From NCBI GenBank assembly GCA_046756245.1, contig JBHHVZ010000011.1:1-45731 (forward strand): a stretch of DNA of 45,731 bases, in the 5' to 3' direction. The position numbers were made by a program, and so were the translations under genes. Shown here piece after piece: positions 15,966-25,090 of this stretch. Source of the stretch: G021776435 sp046756245. GTDB lineage: Bacteria > Pseudomonadota > Alphaproteobacteria > Caulobacterales > Parvularculaceae. Numbering within the stretch: position 1 is the stretch's first letter; every line of letters begins with the position of its first letter. The notes beneath the pieces were generated by a model, which worked only from the letters and a program-made list of their open reading frames with translations, was not told the origin of the DNA and ran no database searches.

Positions 15966-17486
15966 ATGAGCGAAACCGGCTTTCGAGGATATCTCGACCG
16001 TCTTGAAGCGAACGGCCAGCTCTGGCGCATCAAGGAGGAAATCGACACTCTCGACGAGATCGGCGCCTTCATCGCGCGCGCCGACTACAATCATATCGAT
16101 AAGGGGCTCTTGTTCGAGAATCCAAAAGGGTTCGATATTCCCGTTTTCGCTAACACGGTCGGAACGAGTTATCGGCGCATCGCTGAGGCGTTCGATTTGC
16201 CGGAAGAACAGGCCGTCGCTGGCGCCGGCGAAAAAATGCAGAAAGTCCTGATGTCCGGCGGCGTTCCGCCCGAATATGTCGACAATGAGGAGGCTCCGTG
16301 CAAGGAGGTTATCTGGAAAGGCGAAGACGCCGACCTCACGCGGCTGCCAGTTCTGCGCTTGAACCCGGAAGACGGCACCAAGACGCCGGCGTTTCTTGAG
16401 GGCCGCTTCATTTGTACGCCAGCCTTCACCAAGCCGTCGGCGGAAGGGCGTAATATTTCCTACCACCGGTTCGAAATCACCGGCCCGCGGGAAGGCTCGG
16501 TATGGATCTTCCGCGGCACCGGCGACGCGCGCAGCATGGAGGAATTCTGGGGCGCGAAAATCGACGACCCGTCCTCAAGCTGGGAGCCGGAAAAGGGCCG
16601 GCCGTTCCCCGCCGCCTTCGTCATCGGCGTCGATCCGGACTTCATCCTCGCCGGCGCCAATGCTGCGCTGCCTTACAACAATAACGACTTCGCCACCGTC
16701 GGCGGCCTCAAGGGCGAGCCGGTGAAGATGGTGAAATGCGAAACCATCGACGTCGACGTGCCGGCGGACGCCGAAATCGTCGTCGAAGGCGTCTTTCATC
16801 CGTTCAAATGGGCCAAGCAGGGGCGCTTTGCGTCATTCAACGGGTTTTACGATGAGGCGCGGCGCCGGCCGGCCTTCGACGTCACTGCGATCACCATGCG
16901 GAAGAAGCCGATCTTCCAGCACGTCCATATCGGCCTGCCCTTGAACGAGACCAACAATATCGCCGCCTTTTTCCGCGGCGTGCGGGTCTATAACGACCTT
17001 AAGGCCGTGCTGCCCAATGTGGTCGACGTTTATGTGGACCCGTCGGCGGGATGCGGTTTTACGGTGCACGTCTCCATCGACAAGCGCCGCATCGGCGAGC
17101 CGCGCATGGCGATGATGCGCGCCTATACGGCCTTGCAGGGCTTTGCGAAGCATGTCTTCGTCTATGACAAGGACATCAACATTCGCGACCCGCATGAGCG
17201 CGACTGGGCGCTGGCGCACCGGTTCATGGCCGACCGCGATCTGATGATCACGCCGAACGTTATCGGCATGAATATCGATCCGCTGGCGCAGGGAAAGATG
17301 GGCATGCCGGCGAAACTCGGCGTCTATGACGGTCACGCGGAAATCCCGCTCAATACGCGCACATTTATGGGCGTCGACTGCACGCTGCCGCTCGGTTTAA
17401 AGGTGATGGACCGGGTGACGTCCGATCCGGACGTCGACAAGCGCGTCGAGGACGTTTGGAACAGGGCGCTGGCGGCGCAGGGCTGA
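15966..17486 (+). CDS. UbiD-family (de)carboxylase homologue with altered active-site residues
   Basis: The 506-residue protein has the UbiD fold throughout, of normal length. UbiD enzymes use prenylated FMN to remove or add carboxyl groups on aromatic or alpha,beta-unsaturated acids. Compared by eye with remembered E. coli UbiD and fungal Fdc1, N163 and R168 (in NISYHR) match the cofactor Asn and catalytic Arg. D241 replaces a metal-ligand Glu, and F182 stands where a metal-ligand His is expected. The usual EGPxG(E/D) motif is QGRFAS here, so both catalytic acids become Q285 and S290. ATG 15966 has GGGAG upstream. The gene is divergent from tetR-ubiX and starts an operon with an alpha/beta hydrolase. 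Family membership is firm; a normal decarboxylase mechanism is doubtful. Confidence 0.88.
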   Translation: MSETGFRGYLDRLEANGQLWRIKEEIDTLDEIGAFIARADYNHIDKGLLFENPKGFDIPVFANTVGTSYRRIAEAFDLPEEQAVAGAGEKMQKVLMSGGVPPEYVDNEEAPCKEVIWKGEDADLTRLPVLRLNPEDGTKTPAFLEGRFICTPAFTKPSAEGRNISYHRFEITGPREGSVWIFRGTGDARSMEEFWGAKIDDPSSSWEPEKGRPFPAAFVIGVDPDFILAGANAALPYNNNDFATVGGLKGEPVKMVKCETIDVDVPADAEIVVEGVFHPFKWAKQGRFASFNGFYDEARRRPAFDVTAITMRKKPIFQHVHIGLPLNETNNIAAFFRGVRVYNDLKAVLPNVVDVYVDPSAGCGFTVHVSIDKRRIGEPRMAMMRAYTALQGFAKHVFVYDKDINIRDPHERDWALAHRFMADRDLMITPNVIGMNIDPLAQGKMGMPAKLGVYDGHAEIPLNTRTFMGVDCTLPLGLKVMDRVTSDPDVDKRVEDVWNRALAAQG

Positions 17487-17513
17487 TCGGAAGCCCGGGA
17501 ACGGAGGCTCGGC

Positions 17514-18239
17514 ATGGCGACATTCGTCCTGGTTCACGGAGCGTTTCACGCCGCCTGGAGCTGGTGCAAGGTGAAGCCGCTGCTGGAAGAAGCCGGGCAC
17601 GCCGTCATCGCGCCCGACCTTCCCGGCCACGGGACGCGCTACAATCCGGCGGCGCGGGAATTTTCCATCGAGTCCTACGCCGAAGACGTCTGTACTGTTC
17701 TCGATGTCGTCGGCGGGCCGGTCGTTCTTGTCGGCCATAGTCTCGGCGGCGCCGTCGTTTCGCGGGCGGCTGAAAAGAAGCCGGAAAAAGTGCGGCGGCT
17801 GGTGTTCGTGGCTGCGTTCATGCTGCAGGGCGGACAGTGCATTCGCGACTATTCCTCGCCGGCGGCCGACAGTCCGCTCTATTCGAATCTCATATGGACT
17901 GAAGACCGGCGGTTTGCGACGCTGCCCGGCGACAAGTTCGGAGACGCTTTTTGTCATGACGCCGCGCCGAAAGACGCGGCGCTCGGCGGGTTGCTTTCAT
18001 TGCCTGAACCGATGCAGCCGCCGCTCGAGCGTCTCGTGCTGACGGACGAAAATTACGGAGCGATTCCAAAAAGCTACGTCGAATGCAATAACGACCGGGC
18101 GCTCAAACCGGAACTTCAGCAAAAGATGATCGAGGCGACGACTTGCGAGGCCGTGCATGAATTGGAGACTGCGCACGATCCGATGCTGTCGAGACCTGAA
18201 GAGTTGGCGGTCATTCTCCTGGACGCTGCGCGCCGTTAG
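17514..18239 (+). CDS. Alpha/beta hydrolase (esterase / hydroxynitrile-lyase-like)
   Basis: The 241-residue protein resembles the small single-domain alpha/beta hydrolases related to plant methyl-salicylate esterases and hydroxynitrile lyases. The oxyanion region is VHGAFHAAWSW (7-17), the nucleophile elbow is GHSLGG with S76, and H221 in TAHDPMLSRPEELA is the catalytic His; D194 is a plausible acid. No signal peptide is seen. It lies 27 bp after ubiD and is probably co-transcribed, so it may release a free acid from an ester for the UbiD-like enzyme or process its product. The substrate is unknown. Confidence 0.85.
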   Translation: MATFVLVHGAFHAAWSWCKVKPLLEEAGHAVIAPDLPGHGTRYNPAAREFSIESYAEDVCTVLDVVGGPVVLVGHSLGGAVVSRAAEKKPEKVRRLVFVAAFMLQGGQCIRDYSSPAADSPLYSNLIWTEDRRFATLPGDKFGDAFCHDAAPKDAALGGLLSLPEPMQPPLERLVLTDENYGAIPKSYVECNNDRALKPELQQKMIEATTCEAVHELETAHDPMLSRPEELAVILLDAARR

Positions 18240-18396
18240 CGATTTTCGAAAAATGAATTAGGGGTGCGGCGAATATGATTTGCGGAACGTCGTCGCCAAA
18301 GCCGACAGTCTAACGCGACGAATCGCTCCTTTTTTGGCGCAGAATACGTCGAGGCGTCGATCTGAACCCAAAAACAAGACGAGAAGGGAGAAGAAC

Positions 18397-18684
18397 ATGA
18401 AAACGGCCATCGCAATCGGGGGCGTGTTCGCAGCCGCCACATTCGCTTTCGCCGCCGCGCAGACCGGGGACTTTAAGGAAGGTTGCGTCGCCGCAGCGCC
18501 TGAGGGCGTCGATTCCGCCGCGATCGAAGCGACCTGCAGCTGCCTCGAGAACGTCACAGCCGATGCGCCGAACGTGCGTCAGAGTCTGGTCGACGCCAGC
18601 GCCATCGCTGATCGCGACGAACGTTTCGCCGCCCTCATTCCGGAAGCGCAGGATGCGGTCCTGCAATGCCGAGGGGACGGATAG
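18397..18684 (+). CDS. Small exported protein of unknown function
   Basis: The 95-residue product starts with a signal peptide (MKTAIAIGGVFAAATFAFAAAQ), followed by a short acidic helical domain with four cysteines in GCVAA, ATCSCLE and LQCRGDG. ATG 18397 has a GGGAG just upstream; an in-frame start at 18280 lacks a site. I recognise no family. It lies about 160 bp after the hydrolase gene and converges with the SDR gene. Confidence 0.65.
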   Translation: MKTAIAIGGVFAAATFAFAAAQTGDFKEGCVAAAPEGVDSAAIEATCSCLENVTADAPNVRQSLVDASAIADRDERFAALIPEAQDAVLQCRGDG

Positions 18685-18734
18685 CAATCCGGTTCCGACA
18701 TTGCATTCCCGGGCAGCTACCGCTCGAGCGGCCT

Positions 18735-19535
18735 TTATAAGCCATAAGTTTTCGCTATTCGCGCCGCTGTCGCGCCGCCGTCGACGGGAATGACGGCGCC
18801 GTTCAACCAGACGCTTTCCGTCGATGCAAGAAAGACGAGCGCCCGAGCGATATGCTCGGGCGCCGCGACGCCGATCGATTTGATGCGCTCGGCCGATTCC
18901 GCCCCGAAACTTTCGAGGAAATCATCGAGAATCGGCGTCTCGACAGCGGCGCAGGTCACTGCATTGATGCGCAAACCCTTATCGCGCCAGGCGCTGCTCG
19001 ACTGAATCGTCCACAGGCTGACGAGCTCCTTGCTCAACGGATAAGCGGCGTCATGGCCGAGCCCCTCATTGCCGATGCGGTGTTCGTGGACAAGCGCGGC
19101 GACCTCATTGTCGCTGGAGGCGGTGAGGAATTGCTTCAGCGTGTCGATATTCTCCGGCCATTTGTCGCCGGCCATGGACGACATATTGACGATCGCGCCG
19201 CCGGTCTTGAGCTTTTCAGCGGCGCGCTCGGTGAAATAGCGCAGCCCGAAGAAATTGGTCATCAGGACTTTTAGCGGCGTGAAGCGCCTGGCGGGCGGCG
19301 CCCCGGCGATGTTGAGAAGGCCGTCGATCCCGTCCGGCAACTCATCCGCAGCGCAGTCGGCCGCGGCGAAATCGCTCTGATCGAACGGAATAAACCGGTC
19401 GAACGCGTCATGGTCCGGACGGTTGAGATCAAGCGCGACGACCGACCCGCCGCGCTCCTTGACCAGATGCGCGGCCGCAGCCCCGATGCCGGAGGCCGCG
19501 CCGGTGACGGCGAAAATTCGGGCTTTTTCAGTCAT
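18735..19535 (-). CDS. Short-chain dehydrogenase/reductase, coniferyl-alcohol / 3-alpha-hydroxysteroid dehydrogenase-like
   Basis: The 266-residue SDR has the NAD(P)-binding TGAASGIG (11-18), NIAG, the catalytic Ser in VNMSSMAG, and YPLSK with Y165 and K169. An insertion of about 40 residues between the Ser and the Tyr, carrying the HRIGNEGLGHDAAYPLSKE stretch, resembles the branch holding coniferyl-alcohol dehydrogenase and Comamonas 3-alpha-hydroxysteroid dehydrogenase. ATG 19535 is preferred since GGGA lies nine bases upstream; ATG 19544 is possible. It would oxidise an alcohol to a carbonyl or the reverse in the cytoplasm. It is a single-gene unit on the minus strand inside the catabolic island. 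Confidence 0.88.
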   Translation of the reverse strand: MTEKARIFAVTGAASGIGAAAAHLVKERGGSVVALDLNRPDHDAFDRFIPFDQSDFAAADCAADELPDGIDGLLNIAGAPPARRFTPLKVLMTNFFGLRYFTERAAEKLKTGGAIVNMSSMAGDKWPENIDTLKQFLTASSDNEVAALVHEHRIGNEGLGHDAAYPLSKELVSLWTIQSSSAWRDKGLRINAVTCAAVETPILDDFLESFGAESAERIKSIGVAAPEHIARALVFLASTESVWLNGAVIPVDGGATAARIAKTYGL

Positions 19536-19827
19536 GAGCGACATTCCCGGATATTAGCAGCCTGCAGTTGATTCGCTGTGCGCAGCTGCGTCAATCGCCT
19601 GTTCGGCGCGAACGATTCCCGCCGGGCCGCATTCAGAGCGCTATAGAGGGCCTGCACGCGCCCGCATATTCGAAACGGGCCTATGCGCATTCGAAAAGAG
19701 AAAGTCCAGGCCGAAGGGCCTAGGCCGGTTGTTCCGATTAGGGAATAGTGTCATGCCGCCTGCTGTTGCGCGGCGCATTTGCGGCGCTGGCGAGAGGCTG
19801 GCGCCATGTGCAGCGGGGAAAGGCCAG

Positions 19828-20349
19828 ATGCGGAGGCTCGACCGTCGCCGGTTCATTCGCCTCGGCGCCGCCACGTTCGGCGCGGGCGCGGCGCTTGCGG
19901 CCTGCGCGCGGCGATCAGACTCCGGGCGATCTGACGCGTCCGATTCCGAGACGCGGGACGAGCGCGTCATGTTGACGGCGCTGCTGATGCGGCTGTTTCC
20001 GCACGATGATCTTGAACCCGTCGTATACGAAGAAACGGCTGAAATCATTCACGCCAAACTAACCGCGCAGCCGGAGTGGTCGAAAGCGTACCATGCCGGG
20101 CTGGACGCTCTGGACAAAAGCGCTGGCGGCGACTGGCTTTCCGAAAACGCCGATGCGCAGACGGACCATCTTGCAGCGGCGGGCGACCGGCCGTTTTTCA
20201 AAATGCTTTACGGCGTCGCGCTTGCGGAATTCTATTCGAATCCGAAAGTTTGGGCGCATCTCGGATACGAAGGTCCGTCAGCGGAATATGGCGGGTACGT
20301 CAATCGCGGCTTTGACGACATTGACTGGCTTCCCGAGGCCGGCCGATGA
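19828..20349 (+). CDS. Gluconate 2-dehydrogenase subunit 3-family protein (Tat lipoprotein)
   Basis: The 173-residue protein starts with a twin-arginine signal (DRRRFIRLG) and a lipobox-like LAAC, so it should be exported folded and perhaps lipid-anchored. The rest fits the gluconate 2-dehydrogenase subunit 3 family: LLMRLFPHDDLEPVVYEE, then FFKMLYGVALAEFYSNPKVWAHLGYEGPS. In such enzymes this small subunit carries the Tat signal and pairs with an FAD-containing GMC subunit, which is the next gene, overlapping by ATGA. ATG 19828 follows GGGGAAAGG. No cytochrome c subunit gene is nearby, so the electron acceptor is unknown. Confidence 0.87.
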   Translation: MRRLDRRRFIRLGAATFGAGAALAACARRSDSGRSDASDSETRDERVMLTALLMRLFPHDDLEPVVYEETAEIIHAKLTAQPEWSKAYHAGLDALDKSAGGDWLSENADAQTDHLAAAGDRPFFKMLYGVALAEFYSNPKVWAHLGYEGPSAEYGGYVNRGFDDIDWLPEAGR

Positions 20350-21896
20350 AGACGTTTTCGTACACGGACGATTCCGTCGTCGTCGTTATCGGTTCGGGCG
20401 CGGGCGGCGGCGTGCTCGCAAACGAACTGGCGCAGGCGGGGATCGATGTCGTCTGCCTCGAAGCCGGCGACCGGCTCGGCCTCACCGATATCGTCAATGA
20501 CGAACGGGAGATGGACGCCAAAATGACCTGGCGCGACAAACGTTTAGGAGAGGGAATCCTCAACCCCGACTTTCCGGTCTGGACCTGCAAGACGGTTGGC
20601 GGAACGACGATGCACTGGACGGCGACGTCGGTTCGCCTGCAGGCCCACGAGTTTGCGCCGCGCACGGCCTATGCGCTGCCGGATACGAGCGCCATAGACT
20701 GGCCGCTCACGCTCGCCGAGCTTGAGCCCTATTATGAGCGCGCCGAAAACAGGATGGGCGTTTCAGGCCGCCACGGCATGCCGGCGCTGCCGATGACGAA
20801 CAATATGAAGGTCATCGCGGCGGGCGGGCGCGCGCTCGGCTATCAACATGTGACGACCGCCGGCGTTGCGATCAATTCCAAACCGTTCGACGGAAGACCG
20901 GCCTGCCAACAGATCGGTTTCTGCAAAAGCGGCTGCGTGATCGGCGCGAAATGGTCGACGCTCTACACGGAGATTCCGAAAGCCGAAGAGACGGGCCATT
21001 TTGAATTGAGGCCGAACGCGATGGCGCTCGCCATCGAACACGATGCGGAAGGGCGCGTGACGGGCGTCGTTTATGCTGACGCCAACGGCGATATTCAGCG
21101 CCAGCGCGCGCGCGTTGTCTGTGTCGCGGGCAACGCGATCGAGACGGCGCGGCTGCTGCTGAACTCGCACTCGTCGATGTTTCCGAATGGATTGGCCAAC
21201 GGAGCCGGGCATGTGGGCAGGAATTATCTTCGCCACGTGGCGCTGGGGACGTTGGGCGTCATGCCGGGCGCGGTGAATTTCCATCGCGGGGTCCAACAGG
21301 GCGGGCATATCGCCGACGAACAGAAGAACGATGTCTCGCGCGGGTTCGCGGGCGGCTATCAGATCGAAGCGGCGGCGTTTTCTCCTCTGGCGGTCGCCCG
21401 GATCGCCTTCCACGGCATGTGGGGCGCGGAACTGGCCGGCGCGCTTGAAAATTATACGCGCCTGGCCGCTACGTTCATCACTGGCGAAGACCCGGCGCAG
21501 TCGACGAACGGCGTGACCTTGCATCCGAAGGAAAAGGATCGATACGGACTTCCCGTCCCTGTCGTTCATTACGAGGATCACGCCAACGCCGCCCCCATGC
21601 GCGCCCATGCCGCGAAGATGGGCTCGGCGCTGTTTGAAAGCGTCGGCGCGTCGCGCGTCATTCCGTTTTCGATCAATGTGGCGACCCATAATCTGGCGAC
21701 CTGCCGAATGAGCGCCGACCCGGCCGACGGCGTTTGCGACAAGCAGGGCCGCGCGCATGAAATCGGGAATCTGTTTATTTCGGACGGCAGCCAGTTTTCA
21801 TCGAGCGGGTCGGCGAATCCGACCCTGACGATCGTCGCGCTGGCGATTCGCCAGGCCGAATACATCAGGAGCAGGATGGCGCGCGGAGAGCTTTGA
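20346..21896 (+). CDS. GMC-family FAD-dependent oxidoreductase (membrane dehydrogenase large subunit)
   Basis: The 516-residue flavoprotein has the FAD-binding VIGSGAGGGVLANELAQAG near residues 14-32. Its C-terminal GMC signature is ATHNLATCRMS, with H448 as the likely catalytic base, followed by NLFISDGSQFSSSGSANPTLTIVALAIR. It resembles gluconate 2-dehydrogenase and sorbose/alcohol dehydrogenase large subunits, which oxidise an alcohol and pass electrons to the respiratory chain. It has no signal peptide of its own; export would depend on its Tat-bearing partner encoded just upstream (inference). It is the last gene of the pair, ahead of the TonB receptor. Confidence 0.9.
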   Translation: MKTFSYTDDSVVVVIGSGAGGGVLANELAQAGIDVVCLEAGDRLGLTDIVNDEREMDAKMTWRDKRLGEGILNPDFPVWTCKTVGGTTMHWTATSVRLQAHEFAPRTAYALPDTSAIDWPLTLAELEPYYERAENRMGVSGRHGMPALPMTNNMKVIAAGGRALGYQHVTTAGVAINSKPFDGRPACQQIGFCKSGCVIGAKWSTLYTEIPKAEETGHFELRPNAMALAIEHDAEGRVTGVVYADANGDIQRQRARVVCVAGNAIETARLLLNSHSSMFPNGLANGAGHVGRNYLRHVALGTLGVMPGAVNFHRGVQQGGHIADEQKNDVSRGFAGGYQIEAAAFSPLAVARIAFHGMWGAELAGALENYTRLAATFITGEDPAQSTNGVTLHPKEKDRYGLPVPVVHYEDHANAAPMRAHAAKMGSALFESVGASRVIPFSINVATHNLATCRMSADPADGVCDKQGRAHEIGNLFISDGSQFSSSGSANPTLTIVALAIRQAEYIRSRMARGEL

Positions 21897-22234
21897 ACCG
21901 AAGGCCGGCTGCGGAGGAAGAATTTTTTGCGACTGCGAAGACGCCGGGGCGCGGCTTTCGCGGGCGATCACGCCTATCTGTTGGTTGATATTGTAACGAG
22001 TTTTTGCAGCCGCGATGACAGTAAGAGACAAGAAAACATAGGTTTCATCTTATGATGCATTATTGTCACAGCCGGTTGTTTCCTGTCATAGGACACAGAA
22101 AATGTGTTGCAGTTTCAATCAAATTTGAAACGATACCACACGGAAGAACGCGGCTACCGGTAGCGTTTAACAATCACTAATGATTCGCCGCATGCGGATC
22201 GATTGCGCGGCTGCAGCCGCGATGGGAGGACAAA
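21897..22234. other. 338-bp leader region upstream of the TonB receptor gene
   Basis: No gene is visible. The stretch is less GC-rich than its surroundings and contains the palindrome at 22153-22164, so it probably holds the promoter and control sites for the TonB receptor operon. I cannot place a promoter confidently. Confidence 0.5.
22153..22164. promoter_or_regulatory. LacI-type palindrome upstream of the TonB receptor
   Basis: GCTACCGGTAGC is a perfect 12-bp palindrome about 70 bp upstream of the receptor start. Its central CG and flanking arms resemble LacI/GalR-family operators, but no LacI-type gene lies in the window, so the regulator would be elsewhere. Confidence 0.35.
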
Positions 22235-24961
22235 ATGCAGGCAAGATCAAGGAAGGCTGTATTCTTGGCGGGCGCGTCGGCGCTGATCCTGCCAAATCTC
22301 GCGATTGCGCCCGGCGCGCTGGCGCAGGATGATGACGCTGCGGCGCGTCCGAACGATCAGCGCGATGTCATTACCGTCACCGCCCAGCGCCGGGAGGAAG
22401 CGGCCCAGGACGTGCCGATCTCGCTGGCGGCGCAAAGCGAGCTCGATTTGCGGCGCACCGGGGCGGATAATCTCGCCGACGTCGTTGAGCAAGTGCCGAA
22501 CTTCAGCTTTCTCAACCAGGGCTCCATTCTCGGCAACTTCTCCATCCGCGGCATCACCAACCAGTTCGTCGTCGGCGAGGCCTCGGGGGCGGTCGTCTAT
22601 GTCGACGGAGTCTTGACGGGGCGTTCGGCGTCGTTCGACACGGGACTGTTCGGCGTCAGGCAGGTCGAAGTGCTGCGCGGACCGCAAGGCACTTTCTTCG
22701 GCGCCAACACCATCGCCGGCGCGGTGAACATCACCACGAAAAGGCCGACGGAGGAGTATGGCGGCGAGTTGAAGCTCGAGGCCGGCAATTTCGAGCGCGG
22801 CTATGCGGCGGGCGCGGTCAATGTTCCGATCAGCGAGAATTTGCTGACGCGCACGTCCATTTCCGTCGAACGTCAGGACGGCTGGATCGAAAACGTCTTC
22901 GACGACCGCCGTTTCAACGGCGAAGACAACTGGTCGGGCCGGTTCCAGGCGATCGCCCGGCCGTCGGATGGGCTGGAGCTTTACTGGTCGATCGACCGCT
23001 TCAAGGAAGACCGCGATTTCGTTCGCCAGATCAATGACGATCCGCGAGACTTGAAACAGCCGGATTTCGTCGATCTGGCGGAAGGCATTGTCGATATCGA
23101 CTCGCCTTCAACGTCCGACCGCGATCTTTGGGGCACCTCGCTGGAATTCAATGCGGACATGCCCGGCGGTTTCGTCCTGACCGGCGTCGGCGCCTATCGC
23201 GCCAACGACGTCGTCAGCCTGTTCGACGGCGACACTACGCGTCAGGCGCTGTCCGATACGCGGCTCATCGAAGATCTCGATCAATGGTCCGGCGAATTGA
23301 GACTGGCTTCCCCAGTCGGGAAGTTCCTGGATTTCATCGCCGGCGCTTATTATCTGCGGCAAAATCAGGACTCGAGTTCGGAAACGCGTTTCTTCCCGCA
23401 AGACATTCTGGCGGGATGCGAAGTCGCGGTGACGCCGAACACGTTCCGCGGCTTCCCGCCGGGACCGCCCTTTGAGCCGACGTCGCGGCTCGTCGGCTTT
23501 AACGCCGACGGCTTGCCGGTTTGGGATTTCGACATCAACTCCAACGGCGTTTTCAACGAAAACGTATTTGTCGGCCCCTTCGGCGCCAATGAATCGATGA
23601 TCGGGTGTCACAACCCCGATCTCATCGCGGCGGGCCGCTTCCTGCCGGGCGGTGAGGCGGAGGATTTCTTCCTGCCGGGGCCGGGCAACGAACCCGTGCT
23701 CGGGCCGGTCACCGCCGCCGACGTTCCGCAAGTCATCGGCGTGCGCGAGGAGGGAACGCTCGACACGGAATCCTTCTCGGTGTTCTTCCATACGAACGTG
23801 CATTTGAGCGACACGCTCACCCTTACGGGCGGCGTTCGTCATACATGGGAGGACAAGCATCTGAATATGTCCCAGATCGGGATGATCAATATTCAGCGTC
23901 CGTCATTTACGACCGTCAATGACCGCTCCGATAATGAATTTTCGGGAACCGCGTCGATCACCTGGCAACCGAACGACAATCTGACGGCCTACGCAAAATA
24001 TTCGCACGGATTTAAATCCGGCGGTTTCCAGTTCGACATCACCCAGGGCGAAAAGATCATCGAGTTCTTTAACTTCGTTACGGCCATGGGCGGCGCCAAC
24101 ATCGCGGCGATCCGGAGTTCGCTTCCGGGCGGGCTGACGCCTGAGGAGACAAAGCAGGCGATCATCGACGCGGCGATCGCCGCGTCGACTGATCCGAACG
24201 AAGCGCCGGAGAACATCGCCTTCGGCACCGAAACCGTGAATGTCTATGAAGGCGGCGTCAAAACCGAATTCGCTGACGGTCGCGCCCGCGTCAATCTCGC
24301 CGGCTACTTCACGGATTATAACGATCGGCAGCAGGGCATCACCCAGTTGGCGACCGGCATCGTCGTTCTTAACGTGCCGGATTCGCAGGTTTGGGGGTTT
24401 GAAGCCGACGTCTTCGCAGCGCTCACTGACGAGCTTACCTTTACCGGCGGCGTCGGTACTGCGTTCAGCAAAATCGAGAGCGGCGTGCCGATCGGGGCGC
24501 AGGCCATGGGCGCGCCGCAGGTCGTCGGGTCCGAATTCATCGGCCAGCGCTTCCCGCTGGCGCCGGAAGTGACGGGCAACGCGTCGCTCGCCTATCAACG
24601 CCCGATCACCAACGACGCCGACATGGTGCTGAAATTCGACTGGACCTTCGTCGGGTCGATTCTGCATGAGCTGGTTCCGCCCGGCAGCGCCGACGAAGCC
24701 ATTGTATCGGAGGATTCCTATAACCTCCTCAACGCCCGGCTCGGCTATGTCGATCATGAACACGCCTTTGAAGTGTTCTTCTGGGTGAAGAATCTGGCCG
24801 ACGAACGCTATGCGTCGTTCCGTCGGCTTAATCCGATCATCCGGACATTCGGCACGGATACGGCCGGCAACGGCGTCGGCGCCTTTCCGGGGACCGTAAC
24901 GTCGCAGGCCTTGTTCGGCCCGCCGCGCATGTGGGGTGTGACGTTCCAGAAGGAATTCTGA
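22235..24961 (+). CDS. TonB-dependent outer-membrane receptor
   Basis: The 908-residue protein has a signal peptide (about residues 1-30, ending GALA), a TonB box-like DVITVTAQRREE (44-55), and a plug domain with GADNLADVVEQVPNF, FSIRGITNQF and VEVLRGPQGTFFGANTIAGAVNITTKRP. The large beta barrel ends in the aromatic VTFQKEF. It is of the sphingomonad/Caulobacter type used for uptake of large or hydrophobic organic molecules, not only siderophores. Downstream genes for a secreted VOC protein and an exported ThDP enzyme suggest that it imports the compound they act on. A hairpin after the stop may reduce read-through. Confidence 0.95.
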   Translation: MQARSRKAVFLAGASALILPNLAIAPGALAQDDDAAARPNDQRDVITVTAQRREEAAQDVPISLAAQSELDLRRTGADNLADVVEQVPNFSFLNQGSILGNFSIRGITNQFVVGEASGAVVYVDGVLTGRSASFDTGLFGVRQVEVLRGPQGTFFGANTIAGAVNITTKRPTEEYGGELKLEAGNFERGYAAGAVNVPISENLLTRTSISVERQDGWIENVFDDRRFNGEDNWSGRFQAIARPSDGLELYWSIDRFKEDRDFVRQINDDPRDLKQPDFVDLAEGIVDIDSPSTSDRDLWGTSLEFNADMPGGFVLTGVGAYRANDVVSLFDGDTTRQALSDTRLIEDLDQWSGELRLASPVGKFLDFIAGAYYLRQNQDSSSETRFFPQDILAGCEVAVTPNTFRGFPPGPPFEPTSRLVGFNADGLPVWDFDINSNGVFNENVFVGPFGANESMIGCHNPDLIAAGRFLPGGEAEDFFLPGPGNEPVLGPVTAADVPQVIGVREEGTLDTESFSVFFHTNVHLSDTLTLTGGVRHTWEDKHLNMSQIGMINIQRPSFTTVNDRSDNEFSGTASITWQPNDNLTAYAKYSHGFKSGGFQFDITQGEKIIEFFNFVTAMGGANIAAIRSSLPGGLTPEETKQAIIDAAIAASTDPNEAPENIAFGTETVNVYEGGVKTEFADGRARVNLAGYFTDYNDRQQGITQLATGIVVLNVPDSQVWGFEADVFAALTDELTFTGGVGTAFSKIESGVPIGAQAMGAPQVVGSEFIGQRFPLAPEVTGNASLAYQRPITNDADMVLKFDWTFVGSILHELVPPGSADEAIVSEDSYNLLNARLGYVDHEHAFEVFFWVKNLADERYASFRRLNPIIRTFGTDTAGNGVGAFPGTVTSQALFGPPRMWGVTFQKEF

Positions 24962-24991
24962 TCGCGTCGGAAGTTCAGAGCAACGAATGAA

Positions 24992-25026
24992 AAGCGTCGG
25001 AGGCGAGAAACCGTCTCCGACGTTTC
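24992..25026 (+). terminator. Hairpin after the TonB receptor gene
   Basis: CGTCGGAG and CTCCGACG form an 8-bp stem around a 12-base loop, extended by a G-T and two A-T pairs and followed by TTTC. It may be an attenuating terminator or an mRNA-end stabiliser between the receptor and the VOC gene, since the T run is short. Confidence 0.5.
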
Positions 25027-25090
25027 ATATGAGGTCATGCTCAAGGCGGAGCATATGGCGAAGCCGCAAGCTTAATGAGGAGGAGTTTGA

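Noticed and set aside
20763..21758. 331-codon minus-strand open frame
   Set aside because: It is antisense to the GMC oxidoreductase gene, whose FAD and catalytic motifs are clear.
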